From Fidelibacterota bacterium SCGC AAA160-B08 (GTDB lineage: Bacteria > Fidelibacterota > Marinisomatia > Marinisomatales > Marinisomataceae), in assembly GCA_000402755.1 (NCBI GenBank), contig AQSD01000004.1, positions 1-64,000 on the forward strand: 64,000 nucleotides of DNA, written 5' to 3'. The notes below the pieces were generated by a model. The model was not told where the DNA came from, ran no database searches, and worked only from the letters and a program-made list of their open reading frames with translations. Below are positions 8,799 to 17,228 of the stretch, piece by piece (the stretch's first letter is position 1; each line of letters opens with the position of its first letter). Both the position numbers and the translations under genes were made by a program.

Positions 8799-10222
8799 TG
8801 AGCTTAAGACCTATATTTAGATTCTTAGCAATGCTGACAATGTTCTTGTCAATTTTTTTGCTTATTCCTGCATTAATCGATTATGTAGATCTTGGAGGTG
8901 TATACTTATTAAAAATAGCAGGAGCTGCTTTTATTCTTTCTCTACCTGTCTTATATGTGTGCAGAAAGGCAAAATCATTATCTAATAAAAATGTATTTTT
9001 AGTAATTGTATTGAGTTGGGTGATGACATCAGTTTTTGGTTCGCTTCCATTCTATTATTCAGGATTTTTTGATAATTATACGAATGCATTATTTGAGGCC
9101 GTATCAGGCGTGACTACTACAGGAGCTACCATTTTAGATGATATTGAAATTTTACCAAAAAGTATTTTATTCTGGAGAGCATTCCTTCAATGGATTGGAG
9201 GTTTGGGTGTTGTTGTATTTACTATTGCTCTATTACCTCTATTGGGTGTTTCAGGAGAAAAGCTTTTTAATGTAGAGTATCCAGGTCCGTCATCAGAAAA
9301 AATTACACCAAGAATAAAAGATACAGCAAGATTATTGCTCAAATTTTATATTGGATTTACATTACTAGAATTTGTATTGCTATCTTATGATATGTCCTCT
9401 TTTGACGCTATTTGTCATGCATTGACAACAATGCCCACTGGTGGATTTTCTACATTTAATGATAGTATTAATTCTCAGTCATATTACGTGAAATCAGTCA
9501 TTTTATTATTTATGATTATCGGTGGAACGAATTTTGCTTTACATTTCAGAGCAGCTAAAGCTGGAGCAAAATCATATATAAGAGATAGAGAGTTCTTATA
9601 CTATATAGGATTAGTTTCGTTAGCATCAATATCTATTTTATTAATTAGCTATTGGTATAGCGAAGGATCAAATACCCTAGATACTACTTTTCAGGTAGTT
9701 GCCATACTAACTTCAACAGGATATACTGCTACCGACTATAGCGCTTGGCAACCTTTCATTAAACAATTTATATTATTTGGTTTAATGTTTGTCGGTGCAA
9801 TGGGAGGATCTACTAGTGGTGGTATGAAGTTAATTAGACTTATTGCAGTCGCAAAATATGCTACAATGGAATTAAAGCGATCATTACATTCAAAAGCAAT
9901 TATACCTATTCGCATAGGTAAAAAAATAATTCCCGATGAAGTAATAAGAAAAACTATAGCATTCTTTTTATTTTATGTATCATTTTTCTTTTTTGCATCT
10001 TTCTGCTTTATTGTCATGGGTATTGATCTTCAATCTGCAATGGGTGCTGCCGCATCAGGAATGGGTAATATTGGTCCATCTTGGGGAGCTTATGGGGCCA
10101 TGGATAACTACTTATTGATGCCAATGATAGGGAAGTATATCATGATGTTTTGTATGTTGCTAGGAAGATTAGAAATCTTTGCTGTGTTAGTATTATTTAC
10201 GAAGACATTCTGGAGATCTTAA
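8798..10222 (+). CDS. trkH: Trk potassium uptake membrane channel TrkH
   Basis: Inner-membrane K+ translocating subunit of 474 residues with about ten hydrophobic segments. Four pore-loop repeats with selectivity-filter glycines are visible: TTTGATIL near residue 105, TMPTGGFSTFN near 211, LTSTGYTATDY near 306 and GMGNIGPSWG near 423. It is coupled to trkA through a one-base overlap. The 3' end supplies the Shine-Dalgarno that seems to serve uvrC. Confidence 0.96.
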   Translation: MSLRPIFRFLAMLTMFLSIFLLIPALIDYVDLGGVYLLKIAGAAFILSLPVLYVCRKAKSLSNKNVFLVIVLSWVMTSVFGSLPFYYSGFFDNYTNALFEAVSGVTTTGATILDDIEILPKSILFWRAFLQWIGGLGVVVFTIALLPLLGVSGEKLFNVEYPGPSSEKITPRIKDTARLLLKFYIGFTLLEFVLLSYDMSSFDAICHALTTMPTGGFSTFNDSINSQSYYVKSVILLFMIIGGTNFALHFRAAKAGAKSYIRDREFLYYIGLVSLASISILLISYWYSEGSNTLDTTFQVVAILTSTGYTATDYSAWQPFIKQFILFGLMFVGAMGGSTSGGMKLIRLIAVAKYATMELKRSLHSKAIIPIRIGKKIIPDEVIRKTIAFFLFYVSFFFFASFCFIVMGIDLQSAMGAAASGMGNIGPSWGAYGAMDNYLLMPMIGKYIMMFCMLLGRLEIFAVLVLFTKTFWRS

Positions 10223-10226
10223 AATA
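10212..10226 (+). promoter_or_regulatory. Shine-Dalgarno and AUA start for uvrC
   Basis: GGAGA at 10212-10216 lies seven bases before an in-frame ATA at 10224. No ATG, GTG or TTG occurs in this frame between the upstream stop at 10188 and the TTG at 10251. That TTG has no Shine-Dalgarno and would remove the start of the conserved GIY-YIG domain. Confidence 0.5.
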
Positions 10227-11825
10227 GACCTACAGTCTAAAATTGCTGGCTTGCCTGCATTGCCCGGTATTTATCAATTCAAAGATAAGACCGATAAGAT
10301 TATCTATATTGGCAAAGCAAAAGACCTCAAAAAGAGAGTTAAATCGTACTTTCAAAAAAAGTCATATCGCTCGCCTAAAGATCAATCTTTAATCAATAGA
10401 ATTATAGATTTTGAATGGATTATTTGTGAAGATGAAGCCGATGCATTTATTACTGAAGCAACACTAATTAAAAAATTTAAACCCAAGTATAATGTTCGAT
10501 TAAAAGACGATAAATCTTTTCCTTATTTAAAGATTACAAATGAACAATTTCCTCAAATTGATATTACGCGAAAAGTCAAAAATGATAAATCGCGTTATTT
10601 TGGACCATATACAGACGTAAAGTCAATGCGAAGATTGCTAGATGTATTATATCGAGCCTTTCCAATACGTAATTGTTATATCGAACTAAAAGACGGGACA
10701 ATCATTAAAAAAGGACTAGGGATTCAGACTGTATCCGAGTCAGATTATCAAAATATGATTGATGATATGATTTTATTTTTAAAAGGAGAAACTAAGGCAT
10801 TAGAAAAGAAACTGATGAAACAAATGGAATATTTTTCATCAAAGCTTATGTATGAAGATTCTGCTAGAGTAAGAGACCAAATCAAAGCAATCGGATCATT
10901 CAAAAGAGGTCAAAGAAAATTAGAAGCTGATTTTACTAATAGAGATGTTATTGGTATTGAAAGTAAAGACAATCATCATGTGGTAGTTATTCTACGTATT
11001 AGAGAGGGAAGAATATTAAGTAGAGAAAAGATTTCTGTAGATACTAACGATTCTATTGCTGAAATATTTCGCTCTATTATTATCAATTTCTATATGAATG
11101 CAGCGTATATACCGAATGATATTTATTTATTAGAATTTCCTACAGAACTAGATGAGCTAAAAGAGTGGCTATCCACAAAAAATAATCGCAAAGTAGAGTT
11201 TACAGTTCCTAAGAGAGGTGTAAAGCTCAAAGAATTAAAATTGGCTAATAGAAATGCAAAACTTCTATTAAATGAGTGGATGTTAAATTTAGCAAAACGA
11301 AAAGATTATATTCCGAAGCTATTAAGTGAGCTTCAAGATATTTTAGCTTTATCAAAGCCTCCTAGACTTATTGAGGCGTTTGATATTTCTCATTTAGGTG
11401 GAACAGATACAGTAGCATCAATGGTAGTGTTTAAAGATGGAAGGCCATACAAGAGCGGATATAGGAAATATAATATTAGTGTTGACCAGATTGATGATTT
11501 TGAATCAATGAGAGAGGTCGTATTTCGTCGTTACAAAAGACAGCTTGATGAAGGAAACTCATTGCCTGACTTAATTCTTATCGATGGAGGAAAAGGGCAA
11601 TTATCATCTGCAAAACTATCTTTAGATAAATTGAAGTTAGATCTTCCGATTGTAGCTTTAGCAAAGAGGCTAGAGGAATTATTTATTCCAGGTGAAGCAG
11701 AGTCGTTAAGAATTGCAAAAAGTTCTCCAGCATTAAATCTTTTAAAGCAATTAAGAGATGAGGCACATCGATTTGCTATTACATTTCAAAGAAGTAAAAG
11801 AACGAAAAGGATGTTATCTAAATAA
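10224..11825 (+). CDS. uvrC: excinuclease ABC subunit UvrC, atypical and short
   Basis: Nuclease subunit of UvrABC nucleotide excision repair. Taken from the ATA at 10224 it has 533 residues and an N-terminus (DLQSKIAGLPALPGIY) that matches the family. Present are the GIY-YIG nuclease (IIYIGKAKDLKKR), the UVR helix for UvrB binding (YEDSARVRDQIKAI) and the RNase H-like nuclease domain (EAFDISHLGGTDTVAS, LILIDGGKGQLS, RDEAHRFAITFQR). Two features differ from the family: the cysteine cluster after FPIRNC has lost three of four cysteines with about ten residues deleted, and the protein ends right after RTKRMLSK, without the C-terminal tandem helix-hairpin-helix. The 3' end overlaps the convergent cysK by eight bases. 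A TTG at 10251 is the only canonical start. Confidence 0.92.
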   Translation: MDLQSKIAGLPALPGIYQFKDKTDKIIYIGKAKDLKKRVKSYFQKKSYRSPKDQSLINRIIDFEWIICEDEADAFITEATLIKKFKPKYNVRLKDDKSFPYLKITNEQFPQIDITRKVKNDKSRYFGPYTDVKSMRRLLDVLYRAFPIRNCYIELKDGTIIKKGLGIQTVSESDYQNMIDDMILFLKGETKALEKKLMKQMEYFSSKLMYEDSARVRDQIKAIGSFKRGQRKLEADFTNRDVIGIESKDNHHVVVILRIREGRILSREKISVDTNDSIAEIFRSIIINFYMNAAYIPNDIYLLEFPTELDELKEWLSTKNNRKVEFTVPKRGVKLKELKLANRNAKLLLNEWMLNLAKRKDYIPKLLSELQDILALSKPPRLIEAFDISHLGGTDTVASMVVFKDGRPYKSGYRKYNISVDQIDDFESMREVVFRRYKRQLDEGNSLPDLILIDGGKGQLSSAKLSLDKLKLDLPIVALAKRLEELFIPGEAESLRIAKSSPALNLLKQLRDEAHRFAITFQRSKRTKRMLSK

Positions 11826-12774
11826 GATCCTTTTCTTTCATCCAATCGTCTGAAAGAAACTTTCTCATATAATTTCGAATACTATCAGGTAGTATTATCA
11901 AGCAATTTTGCCCTTTTTTGAGCTCTTTTGCTGCCTCTAGGGCTGCAAACGTTGCAGAGCCGCATGAACCTCCGATTAATAGACCTTCTTCGGTTATAAG
12001 TGTTCTTGCAGTGCTAAATGCTTCTTTGTCATTTACCTTTACAAATCTATCAACAACTGTTGGATCGAATGTCTTTGGAAAGAAGTCATAGCCAATACCT
12101 TCAATATGATATGGAGATCCCTTGTATTCATCTTCACCACCTAGGATGGAACCGTAGGGGTCGGCACCTATAATTTTAATATCTGGAATTGATTCTTTAA
12201 GACGTCTTCCAACGCCGGTAATAGTTCCACCAGTTCCTACGCCCATTACCACCATATGTAAATCAGTTCCAAAGTCATCTAATATTTCTTGAGAAGTATG
12301 ATTGTAGTGAACATCTGGATTGCAAGGGTTTTCCCATTGGTCGAGAACATGACTATTTGGAATCTCTTTATTTAATTTTCTTGCTACACCAAAATTACTA
12401 TCATCTTCATCGTGAGAAGCTTCTGTCCTCGTACGTATAATTTCTGCGCCTAAGGCTTTAATCGTTAATTCTTTCTCCATGCTCATTTTTTTTGGCATAC
12501 ATATAATCAATCGATATCCTTTAACCGCAGCAGCCAGTGCAAGTCCAATACCCGTATTACCTGATGTTGCTTCAATTAAGGTGTCTCCAGGTTTAATCCT
12601 TCCAGATTTTTCAGCACAATCAATCATACAAAATGCAGTACGATCTTTCACAGACCCACCAGGATTAAACATCTCAAGCTTTGCATAGAGATTACATTCT
12701 AGGTTTGAGCCAATAGAATTAAGCTTTACAACAGGAGTAGAGCCAATAGTTTCAAGAATATTGTTATAAATCAT
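11818..12774 (-). CDS. cysK: cysteine synthase (O-acetylserine sulfhydrylase)
   Basis: PLP enzyme making cysteine from O-acetylserine and sulfide. The 318-residue length is typical. The PLP lysine is Lys43 in NPGGSVKDRTA, the substrate loop is EATSGNTGIGLALAA, the phosphate-binding loop is GVGTGGTITGVGR and GGSCGSATFAAL lies near the end. It could be a CysM or cystathionine beta-synthase-like paralogue, but no CBS domains are attached. Divergent from tldD, convergent with uvrC (8-bp overlap). No clear Shine-Dalgarno precedes the ATG; a T-tailed hairpin lies in the leader. Confidence 0.93.
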   Translation of the reverse strand: MIYNNILETIGSTPVVKLNSIGSNLECNLYAKLEMFNPGGSVKDRTAFCMIDCAEKSGRIKPGDTLIEATSGNTGIGLALAAAVKGYRLIICMPKKMSMEKELTIKALGAEIIRTRTEASHDEDDSNFGVARKLNKEIPNSHVLDQWENPCNPDVHYNHTSQEILDDFGTDLHMVVMGVGTGGTITGVGRRLKESIPDIKIIGADPYGSILGGEDEYKGSPYHIEGIGYDFFPKTFDPTVVDRFVKVNDKEAFSTARTLITEEGLLIGGSCGSATFAALEAAKELKKGQNCLIILPDSIRNYMRKFLSDDWMKEKDLI

Positions 12775-12787
12775 GGTTTAATATTAA

Positions 12788-12819
12788 AAAAAAAGAGAAG
12801 AAGAAGCCCCCTCTTTTTT
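12788..12819 (-). promoter_or_regulatory. hairpin in the cysK leader
   Basis: On the minus strand AAAAAAGAG pairs with CTCTTTTTT across a 13-14 base loop and runs into a longer T tract, 14 bases before the cysK ATG. It looks like a weak terminator or attenuator. Only three G-C pairs support it, and no sulfur-responsive riboswitch core is visible. Confidence 0.25.
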
Positions 12820-12955
12820 AAAGAAAGTTAATTGTATGAATAAATCGTTAAAAAATTAGTCAAAAATATTATCAAATTTATCTATTCCATTGTTAAATGG
12901 TTTGCATTTTATTAAACTCATTTCGTTATAAATTATAAAAAAAACTATAGGCTCC

Positions 12956-14389
12956 ATGAATTTTAAAAATATTTTATCAAAAACAAACGTACCTGCCGAT
13001 TGGATTGGTATTAGATATGTCGAAGAAATACAAAATGTCCTATCAACAAAAAAATTATCCCTAGATAACGTTCAAAGAAATGTCACTAAAGGAGTAATGA
13101 TTGATGTGCTTGTAGACGGACAGTTTTCATATTACGCAACTCCATTCCTTGACGAATCTCATATATTGGAATGCATAAAGATTGCATATAATAACGCAAA
13201 GCTAGCTTCAAAGTACTCTGTATTTAAATTTGATCAATCTACAGTGCGACAAGGTTTTACCGGAGAGTATAATACTAAGCTAGAAACTCCTTTAAGCGAC
13301 TTGTCTGTTACCGACATTCAAGATATCGCATTATTAGGCTCTAAAACTTTAATGAATCACGATAAAATTGTTCATGCAGCTACAACAATTGAACTGGTAG
13401 AAAGAACAACAGATATTGTGAGTACATCAGGTGCAGATATACATCAAAAAATGGATATTGTATTAGTTGAATTATCTTCAACTGCCCAAAATAAATATGA
13501 CTCTCAAACTAGAAGTAATCATGGTATGAGAGGGCACTGCTTCCAAGCAGGTGCAGAATTCTTAAAAGATTATAACATAGAAGATGAAGCTAATCAAATT
13601 TCAATCCAAGCATTAGAGCTATTAAATGCTGAACAATGTCCTACAGAAATGATGGATTTAGTACTAGCTCCAGATCAGATGATGTTACAAATCCATGAAA
13701 GTGTTGGGCATCCACTTGAACTTGATAGAATCTTAGGAGATGAAAGAAATTTTGCAGGTTCAAGTTTTGTTAACCTCGATGATTTTGGTTCTTTGCAATA
13801 TGGTTCAGAGCTGATGAATATTGTTTTCGATCCGACCATCCATAATCAACTGGCTACTTATAGCTTTGATGATGGAGGAATGCCTGCAGAAAAAGAGCAT
13901 TTAATTAAAGATGGCGTTTTGGTCAGAGGACTTGGGGGAATTGAAAGTCAAATTCGATCAGGTGTAAACGGTGTTTCAAATTTAAGAGCATCTTCATGGA
14001 ATAGAATTCCGATAGATCGAATGGCTAATATTAACCTCGAGGTAGGGCAGTCAACAAGAGATGAAATCATTGGTAGTGTCGAAAGAGGTGTATATATGGA
14101 GAGTAATCGTTCGTGGTCGATTGACGATTATAGAAACAAGTTTCAATTTGGTTGCGAATATGGACGTCTTATCGAAGACGGTGTATTAACTAGAGTGGTT
14201 AAAAATCCAAATTATAGAGGTATTACTAATCCATTTTGGAGAAGTCTATCTATGGTGGGTGATTTAGACACATTTGAAGTTTTTGGTACGCCTAATTGCG
14301 GTAAAGGAGAGCCAAATCAAGTAGAAAGAGTTGGACATGCATCTCCTTTATGCAAGTTTGATAAAACACAAGTTTTTGGAGGAGTATAA
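12956..14389 (+). CDS. tldD: metalloprotease TldD
   Basis: Catalytic subunit of the TldD/TldE heterodimer, which cleaves unfolded or modified peptides (in E. coli it matures microcin B17 and degrades CcdA). The 477-residue protein carries the family zinc motif HExxxH as HESVGH near residues 247-252, inside IHESVGHPLELDRILGDE. The downstream TldE begins on the base after its stop codon, preceded by GGAGGAG within tldD, so the partners are co-translated. The divergent cysK is 181 bases upstream; that gap is very AT-rich and should hold both promoters, but none is convincing. Confidence 0.95.
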   Translation: MNFKNILSKTNVPADWIGIRYVEEIQNVLSTKKLSLDNVQRNVTKGVMIDVLVDGQFSYYATPFLDESHILECIKIAYNNAKLASKYSVFKFDQSTVRQGFTGEYNTKLETPLSDLSVTDIQDIALLGSKTLMNHDKIVHAATTIELVERTTDIVSTSGADIHQKMDIVLVELSSTAQNKYDSQTRSNHGMRGHCFQAGAEFLKDYNIEDEANQISIQALELLNAEQCPTEMMDLVLAPDQMMLQIHESVGHPLELDRILGDERNFAGSSFVNLDDFGSLQYGSELMNIVFDPTIHNQLATYSFDDGGMPAEKEHLIKDGVLVRGLGGIESQIRSGVNGVSNLRASSWNRIPIDRMANINLEVGQSTRDEIIGSVERGVYMESNRSWSIDDYRNKFQFGCEYGRLIEDGVLTRVVKNPNYRGITNPFWRSLSMVGDLDTFEVFGTPNCGKGEPNQVERVGHASPLCKFDKTQVFGGV

Positions 14390-15730
14390 ATGAAAAATGA
14401 GATATATAATTCAATATGTTCTCAGGTTTACGCTACTTTAAAAGAAGGCGAAAGCTTAACAATCTATATGGAAGGTGAAAATTCCCAATATTTTAGATTC
14501 AACGATTCAAAAATCCGTCAAACTGGGATTATCGAAGATTATAAAGTAACACTTTCATTATATCATGGAAAAAAATCACTTCAAGCAACAACAACAATTT
14601 CTTCTGATATAAATTATTCTGTTGAAAACCTAATATCAGAAATTAATTCATTACGAGATCCATTGTCGTTGATACCTGACAATAATTTTACAGTATTCCC
14701 TACAAAATTTGATTCACTAGAAATGTATCGAAAAGGGAAACTTCCTAATAGGGAAGAAATATTAGATAGTTTAATGGACGTTATCGATAAAGATAACTTA
14801 ACTGGAGTATGGACTTCAGGTAAAATTTTTAGAGCCTCATCTACTTCTGAAGGCGTAAGTCACTGGTTTGAGAAAGATTCATTTATTTTTGATTTCTCCC
14901 TGATTGATGCAAAAGAAAATATGGTAAAAATCTTATACCCGGGCTCAGATTGGAATAAAGATAAATTTACTGCAGTATTTAATGATGCATCTGACAAGCT
15001 TAAGCTAATGGATAAGTCGAAGATAGAGTTGAAGCCTGGTAAATATAGGGTTTGGTTTGAACCTCACGCTGTGGCAGACTTTGTTGATATGTTAAATTGG
15101 AATGGAGTCAGTGAATCTTCATTAAGAAATGGATCAAGCTCTTTATTGAAAATGAGAAATGATAATGTGAAACTATCAGAGATGTTTTCTCTTGATGAAT
15201 CATTTGATAGAAAATCTACATCTCCTTTTAATTCTCGCGCTGAGGTATCAGGTAATGTTAGTATTATTAAGAACGGAGAATTGAAAAATACATTAATTAA
15301 TTCTAAAACTGCGCTTGAATATGGGTTGGATTCAAATTATGCTGAAGATACAAATTCATGGGGCATGGGAGAGTACTTAAGAGCTCCATTAATGCATGGA
15401 GGTAATATTAAGCTCAATGAAAGACTTAAAAGGTTGGGTACAGGTATATTTATTTCAAATATCCACTATCTTAATTGGAGCGATAATCTTGGAGGTCGAA
15501 TTACAGGCTTAACTAGATATGCCTGCTATTGGGTTGAAGATGGAAAAATGATAGCTCCAATCAAAACAATGCGATTTGACGATTCTTTTTATAATTTTTT
15601 TGGTAGCAATTTAGAGGGTGTTGGCGAAGAGGTACTGTCTAGACCTGTAATTGAGACTTATGATGGGAGAAATCCAGGAGAAACTACCTGTCCAGGAATA
15701 TTAGTTAATGATTTTGAATTAACTCTCTAA
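14390..15730 (+). CDS. pmbA: metalloprotease subunit TldE/PmbA
   Basis: Non-catalytic partner of TldD. It is 446 residues long with the PmbA/TldE C-terminal barrel (GKYRVWFEPHAVADFVDML, then GNIKLNERLKRLGTGIFISN and GGRITGLTRYACYWVEDGK), and lacks the HExxxH motif, as expected for TldE. The strong GGAGGAG Shine-Dalgarno lies in the tldD 3' end with zero intergenic spacing. tRNA-Cys and tRNA-Leu follow after 38 bases. Confidence 0.93.
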   Translation: MKNEIYNSICSQVYATLKEGESLTIYMEGENSQYFRFNDSKIRQTGIIEDYKVTLSLYHGKKSLQATTTISSDINYSVENLISEINSLRDPLSLIPDNNFTVFPTKFDSLEMYRKGKLPNREEILDSLMDVIDKDNLTGVWTSGKIFRASSTSEGVSHWFEKDSFIFDFSLIDAKENMVKILYPGSDWNKDKFTAVFNDASDKLKLMDKSKIELKPGKYRVWFEPHAVADFVDMLNWNGVSESSLRNGSSSLLKMRNDNVKLSEMFSLDESFDRKSTSPFNSRAEVSGNVSIIKNGELKNTLINSKTALEYGLDSNYAEDTNSWGMGEYLRAPLMHGGNIKLNERLKRLGTGIFISNIHYLNWSDNLGGRITGLTRYACYWVEDGKMIAPIKTMRFDDSFYNFFGSNLEGVGEEVLSRPVIETYDGRNPGETTCPGILVNDFELTL

Positions 15731-15768
15731 ATATTTATATTGGCACGTTCAACTTTTTAAAAAAGTTT

Positions 15769-15842
15769 GGCGTCGTACCCAAGTGGTCTAAGGGATCGGT
15801 TTGCAAAACCGCTATTCGTCGGTTCGAATCCGACCGACGCCT
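15769..15842 (+). tRNA. tRNA-Cys(GCA)
   Basis: A 74-base tRNA. The acceptor GGCGTCG pairs with CGACGCC, the anticodon loop is TTGCAAA between CGGT and ACCG, and the T arm is GTCGGTTCGAATCCGAC. The discriminator is U, as expected for tRNA-Cys. CCA is not encoded. A palindromic A/T tract (15751-15767) lies immediately upstream. Confidence 0.96.
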
Positions 15843-15857
15843 CTTAAAAACTTTGTT

Positions 15858-15946
15858 GCCCGGGTGGTGAAATTGGTAGACACAAGGGACTTAAAATCCC
15901 TCGGAGATTAAACTCCGTGCCGGTTCGAGTCCGGCCCCGGGCACCA
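15858..15946 (+). tRNA. tRNA-Leu(UAA)
   Basis: Type II tRNA. The acceptor GCCCGGG pairs with CCCGGGC, the anticodon stem AGGGA/TCCCT surrounds CTTAAAA, and a long variable arm and CGGTTCGAGTCCG T arm are present. It reads UUA/UUG. The discriminator A (15943) is followed by CCA (15944-15946), the only one of seven tRNAs here with an encoded CCA. Confidence 0.96.
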
Positions 15947-15967
15947 CTACTTCATGGAAACTTACAT

Positions 15968-16720
15968 ATGACTCATTTTATCTTTTTTCACGGGATTGGT
16001 ATCAGATCTCCATTTTGGAACAGTATTGTTCCGAAGCTAGAAGAGAAATCTCTTAATTATTCATTGATTGATTTAGATTTTTCTTCTCTTGATAATGCCT
16101 TCAAATCATCTAGAGCTTCCGTTAAAGGTATTATTAAAAAATATCCGGACAGAGATATTGTTATTATTGGACATAGTTTGGGAGGTTTATTCGCAACCTA
16201 CGTAGCTCAGTCTCTGGGTGATGATATACATAAATTAATCCTTATTGCGAGTGGGGTAGCACCTCCTAAAAAAAACTCTGCTAAGACTATTCCGCAAAAA
16301 CAAATTAATGCTCTATATAAAGTCATTAAGAGGTTTGGAATGCAAATTATGTTTAAAGGTTATTTACCCGACTGGTTAGCGCAATCAATGTTTTTTACGA
16401 AAAACACCCCAAAAGAGGTTCAAAGAGAGGTTTGGAAGAATGCTGTAAGGGAGAAACAAAGTTTCTTAATGGAGTCTTTTAAATCAAAAACAACATGGAA
16501 TGATTATTTCAAAAGAGTGCATTTTAGCGGACCAGATAATGTTCTAGTTATCATTTGCGACAAAGATAAATTGATTCCAAAACATGCATCTATTTATTTA
16601 AAAGATCACTTGAATGGATCTTATAAGGTGTATGAAGGTTGCGGGCATAACGATGTAGTAACATCAGAAAAGTTTAATAAAAAATTAGTAGATGATATAG
16701 TTCTATTTTCTTCTATATGA
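15968..16720 (+). CDS. alpha/beta-hydrolase
   Basis: A 250-residue serine hydrolase of the alpha/beta fold. The oxyanion segment HGIG follows the first strand at residue 8. The nucleophile elbow is GHSLGG near residue 75, the acid is in ICDKDKLIP near 195, and the catalytic His is in GCGHNDV near 225. Substrate unknown; esterase or lipase-like. An in-frame GTG at 15917 would extend into the tRNA-Leu gene and is rejected. The ATG at 15968 lies 21 bases after the tRNA CCA, with only a weak GGA as Shine-Dalgarno. Confidence 0.85.
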   Translation: MTHFIFFHGIGIRSPFWNSIVPKLEEKSLNYSLIDLDFSSLDNAFKSSRASVKGIIKKYPDRDIVIIGHSLGGLFATYVAQSLGDDIHKLILIASGVAPPKKNSAKTIPQKQINALYKVIKRFGMQIMFKGYLPDWLAQSMFFTKNTPKEVQREVWKNAVREKQSFLMESFKSKTTWNDYFKRVHFSGPDNVLVIICDKDKLIPKHASIYLKDHLNGSYKVYEGCGHNDVVTSEKFNKKLVDDIVLFSSI

Positions 16721-16754
16721 TAAGATATAGCTATATACTAAACTATCACTTTAA

Positions 16755-16778
16755 CTTCAATTAACTCTTGAATTGAGG
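16755..16778 (+). other. small inverted repeat before the VOC gene
   Basis: CTTCAATT and AATTGAGG can form an 8-bp stem (one G-T pair) with an eight-base loop, 26 bases before the VOC gene ATG. No T tract follows, so it is not a normal terminator; an operator or RNA structure is possible. Confidence 0.25.
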
Positions 16779-16803
16779 TATTATAATCGGTAATATTAAT
16801 TAA

Positions 16804-17214
16804 ATGAGACCATTTCACCTAGCTTTTCCAGTTACTGATTTAGACGCCACACGATCCTTCTATGTAGATATTTTACAATGCAATGTTGGCAGATCTTCTG
16901 ACAAATGGATTGACTTTAACATGTTTGGTCATCAGGTAGTAGCTCATCTAGTGGATGCAAATGATCACCCATCAACAAATAGTGTAGATGGAGATGATGT
17001 ACCTGCGAGTCACTTTGGGGTTATTTTGACTATGGATCAATGGAATCAATTACGCGACCATTTAAACAATTTTAACATTACATTTATTATTAAGCCAAAA
17101 ATTCGTTTTAAAGGCGAGCCGGGAGAACAGGCTACTATGTTTTTTCTTGATCCTTCTGGGAATGCGCTTGAGTTTAAAGCTTTTAAGGATGACAAACAGA
17201 TTTTTGCGACTTAA
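16804..17214 (+). CDS. VOC-family (glyoxalase/dioxygenase fold) protein
   Basis: A 136-residue protein of the vicinal-oxygen-chelate fold. It has two beta-alpha-beta-beta-beta modules and the expected metal ligands: His5 in FHLAFPV, a second His in SHFGVILT near residue 60 and Glu in DPSGNALEFKAF near 128. Glyoxalase I, extradiol dioxygenase or resistance proteins share this fold, so the reaction is unknown. It stands 83 bases after the hydrolase and 14 bases before the next membrane protein gene. Confidence 0.8.
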   Translation: MRPFHLAFPVTDLDATRSFYVDILQCNVGRSSDKWIDFNMFGHQVVAHLVDANDHPSTNSVDGDDVPASHFGVILTMDQWNQLRDHLNNFNITFIIKPKIRFKGEPGEQATMFFLDPSGNALEFKAFKDDKQIFAT

Positions 17215-17228
17215 CTTATGGTACCAAT

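Noticed and set aside
11825..12000. A frameshift that would hide the missing UvrC HhH domain downstream.
   Set aside because: Plus-strand frames after 11825 contain no IPGIG-like HhH pattern; the DNA there is conserved cysK coding sequence on the other strand.
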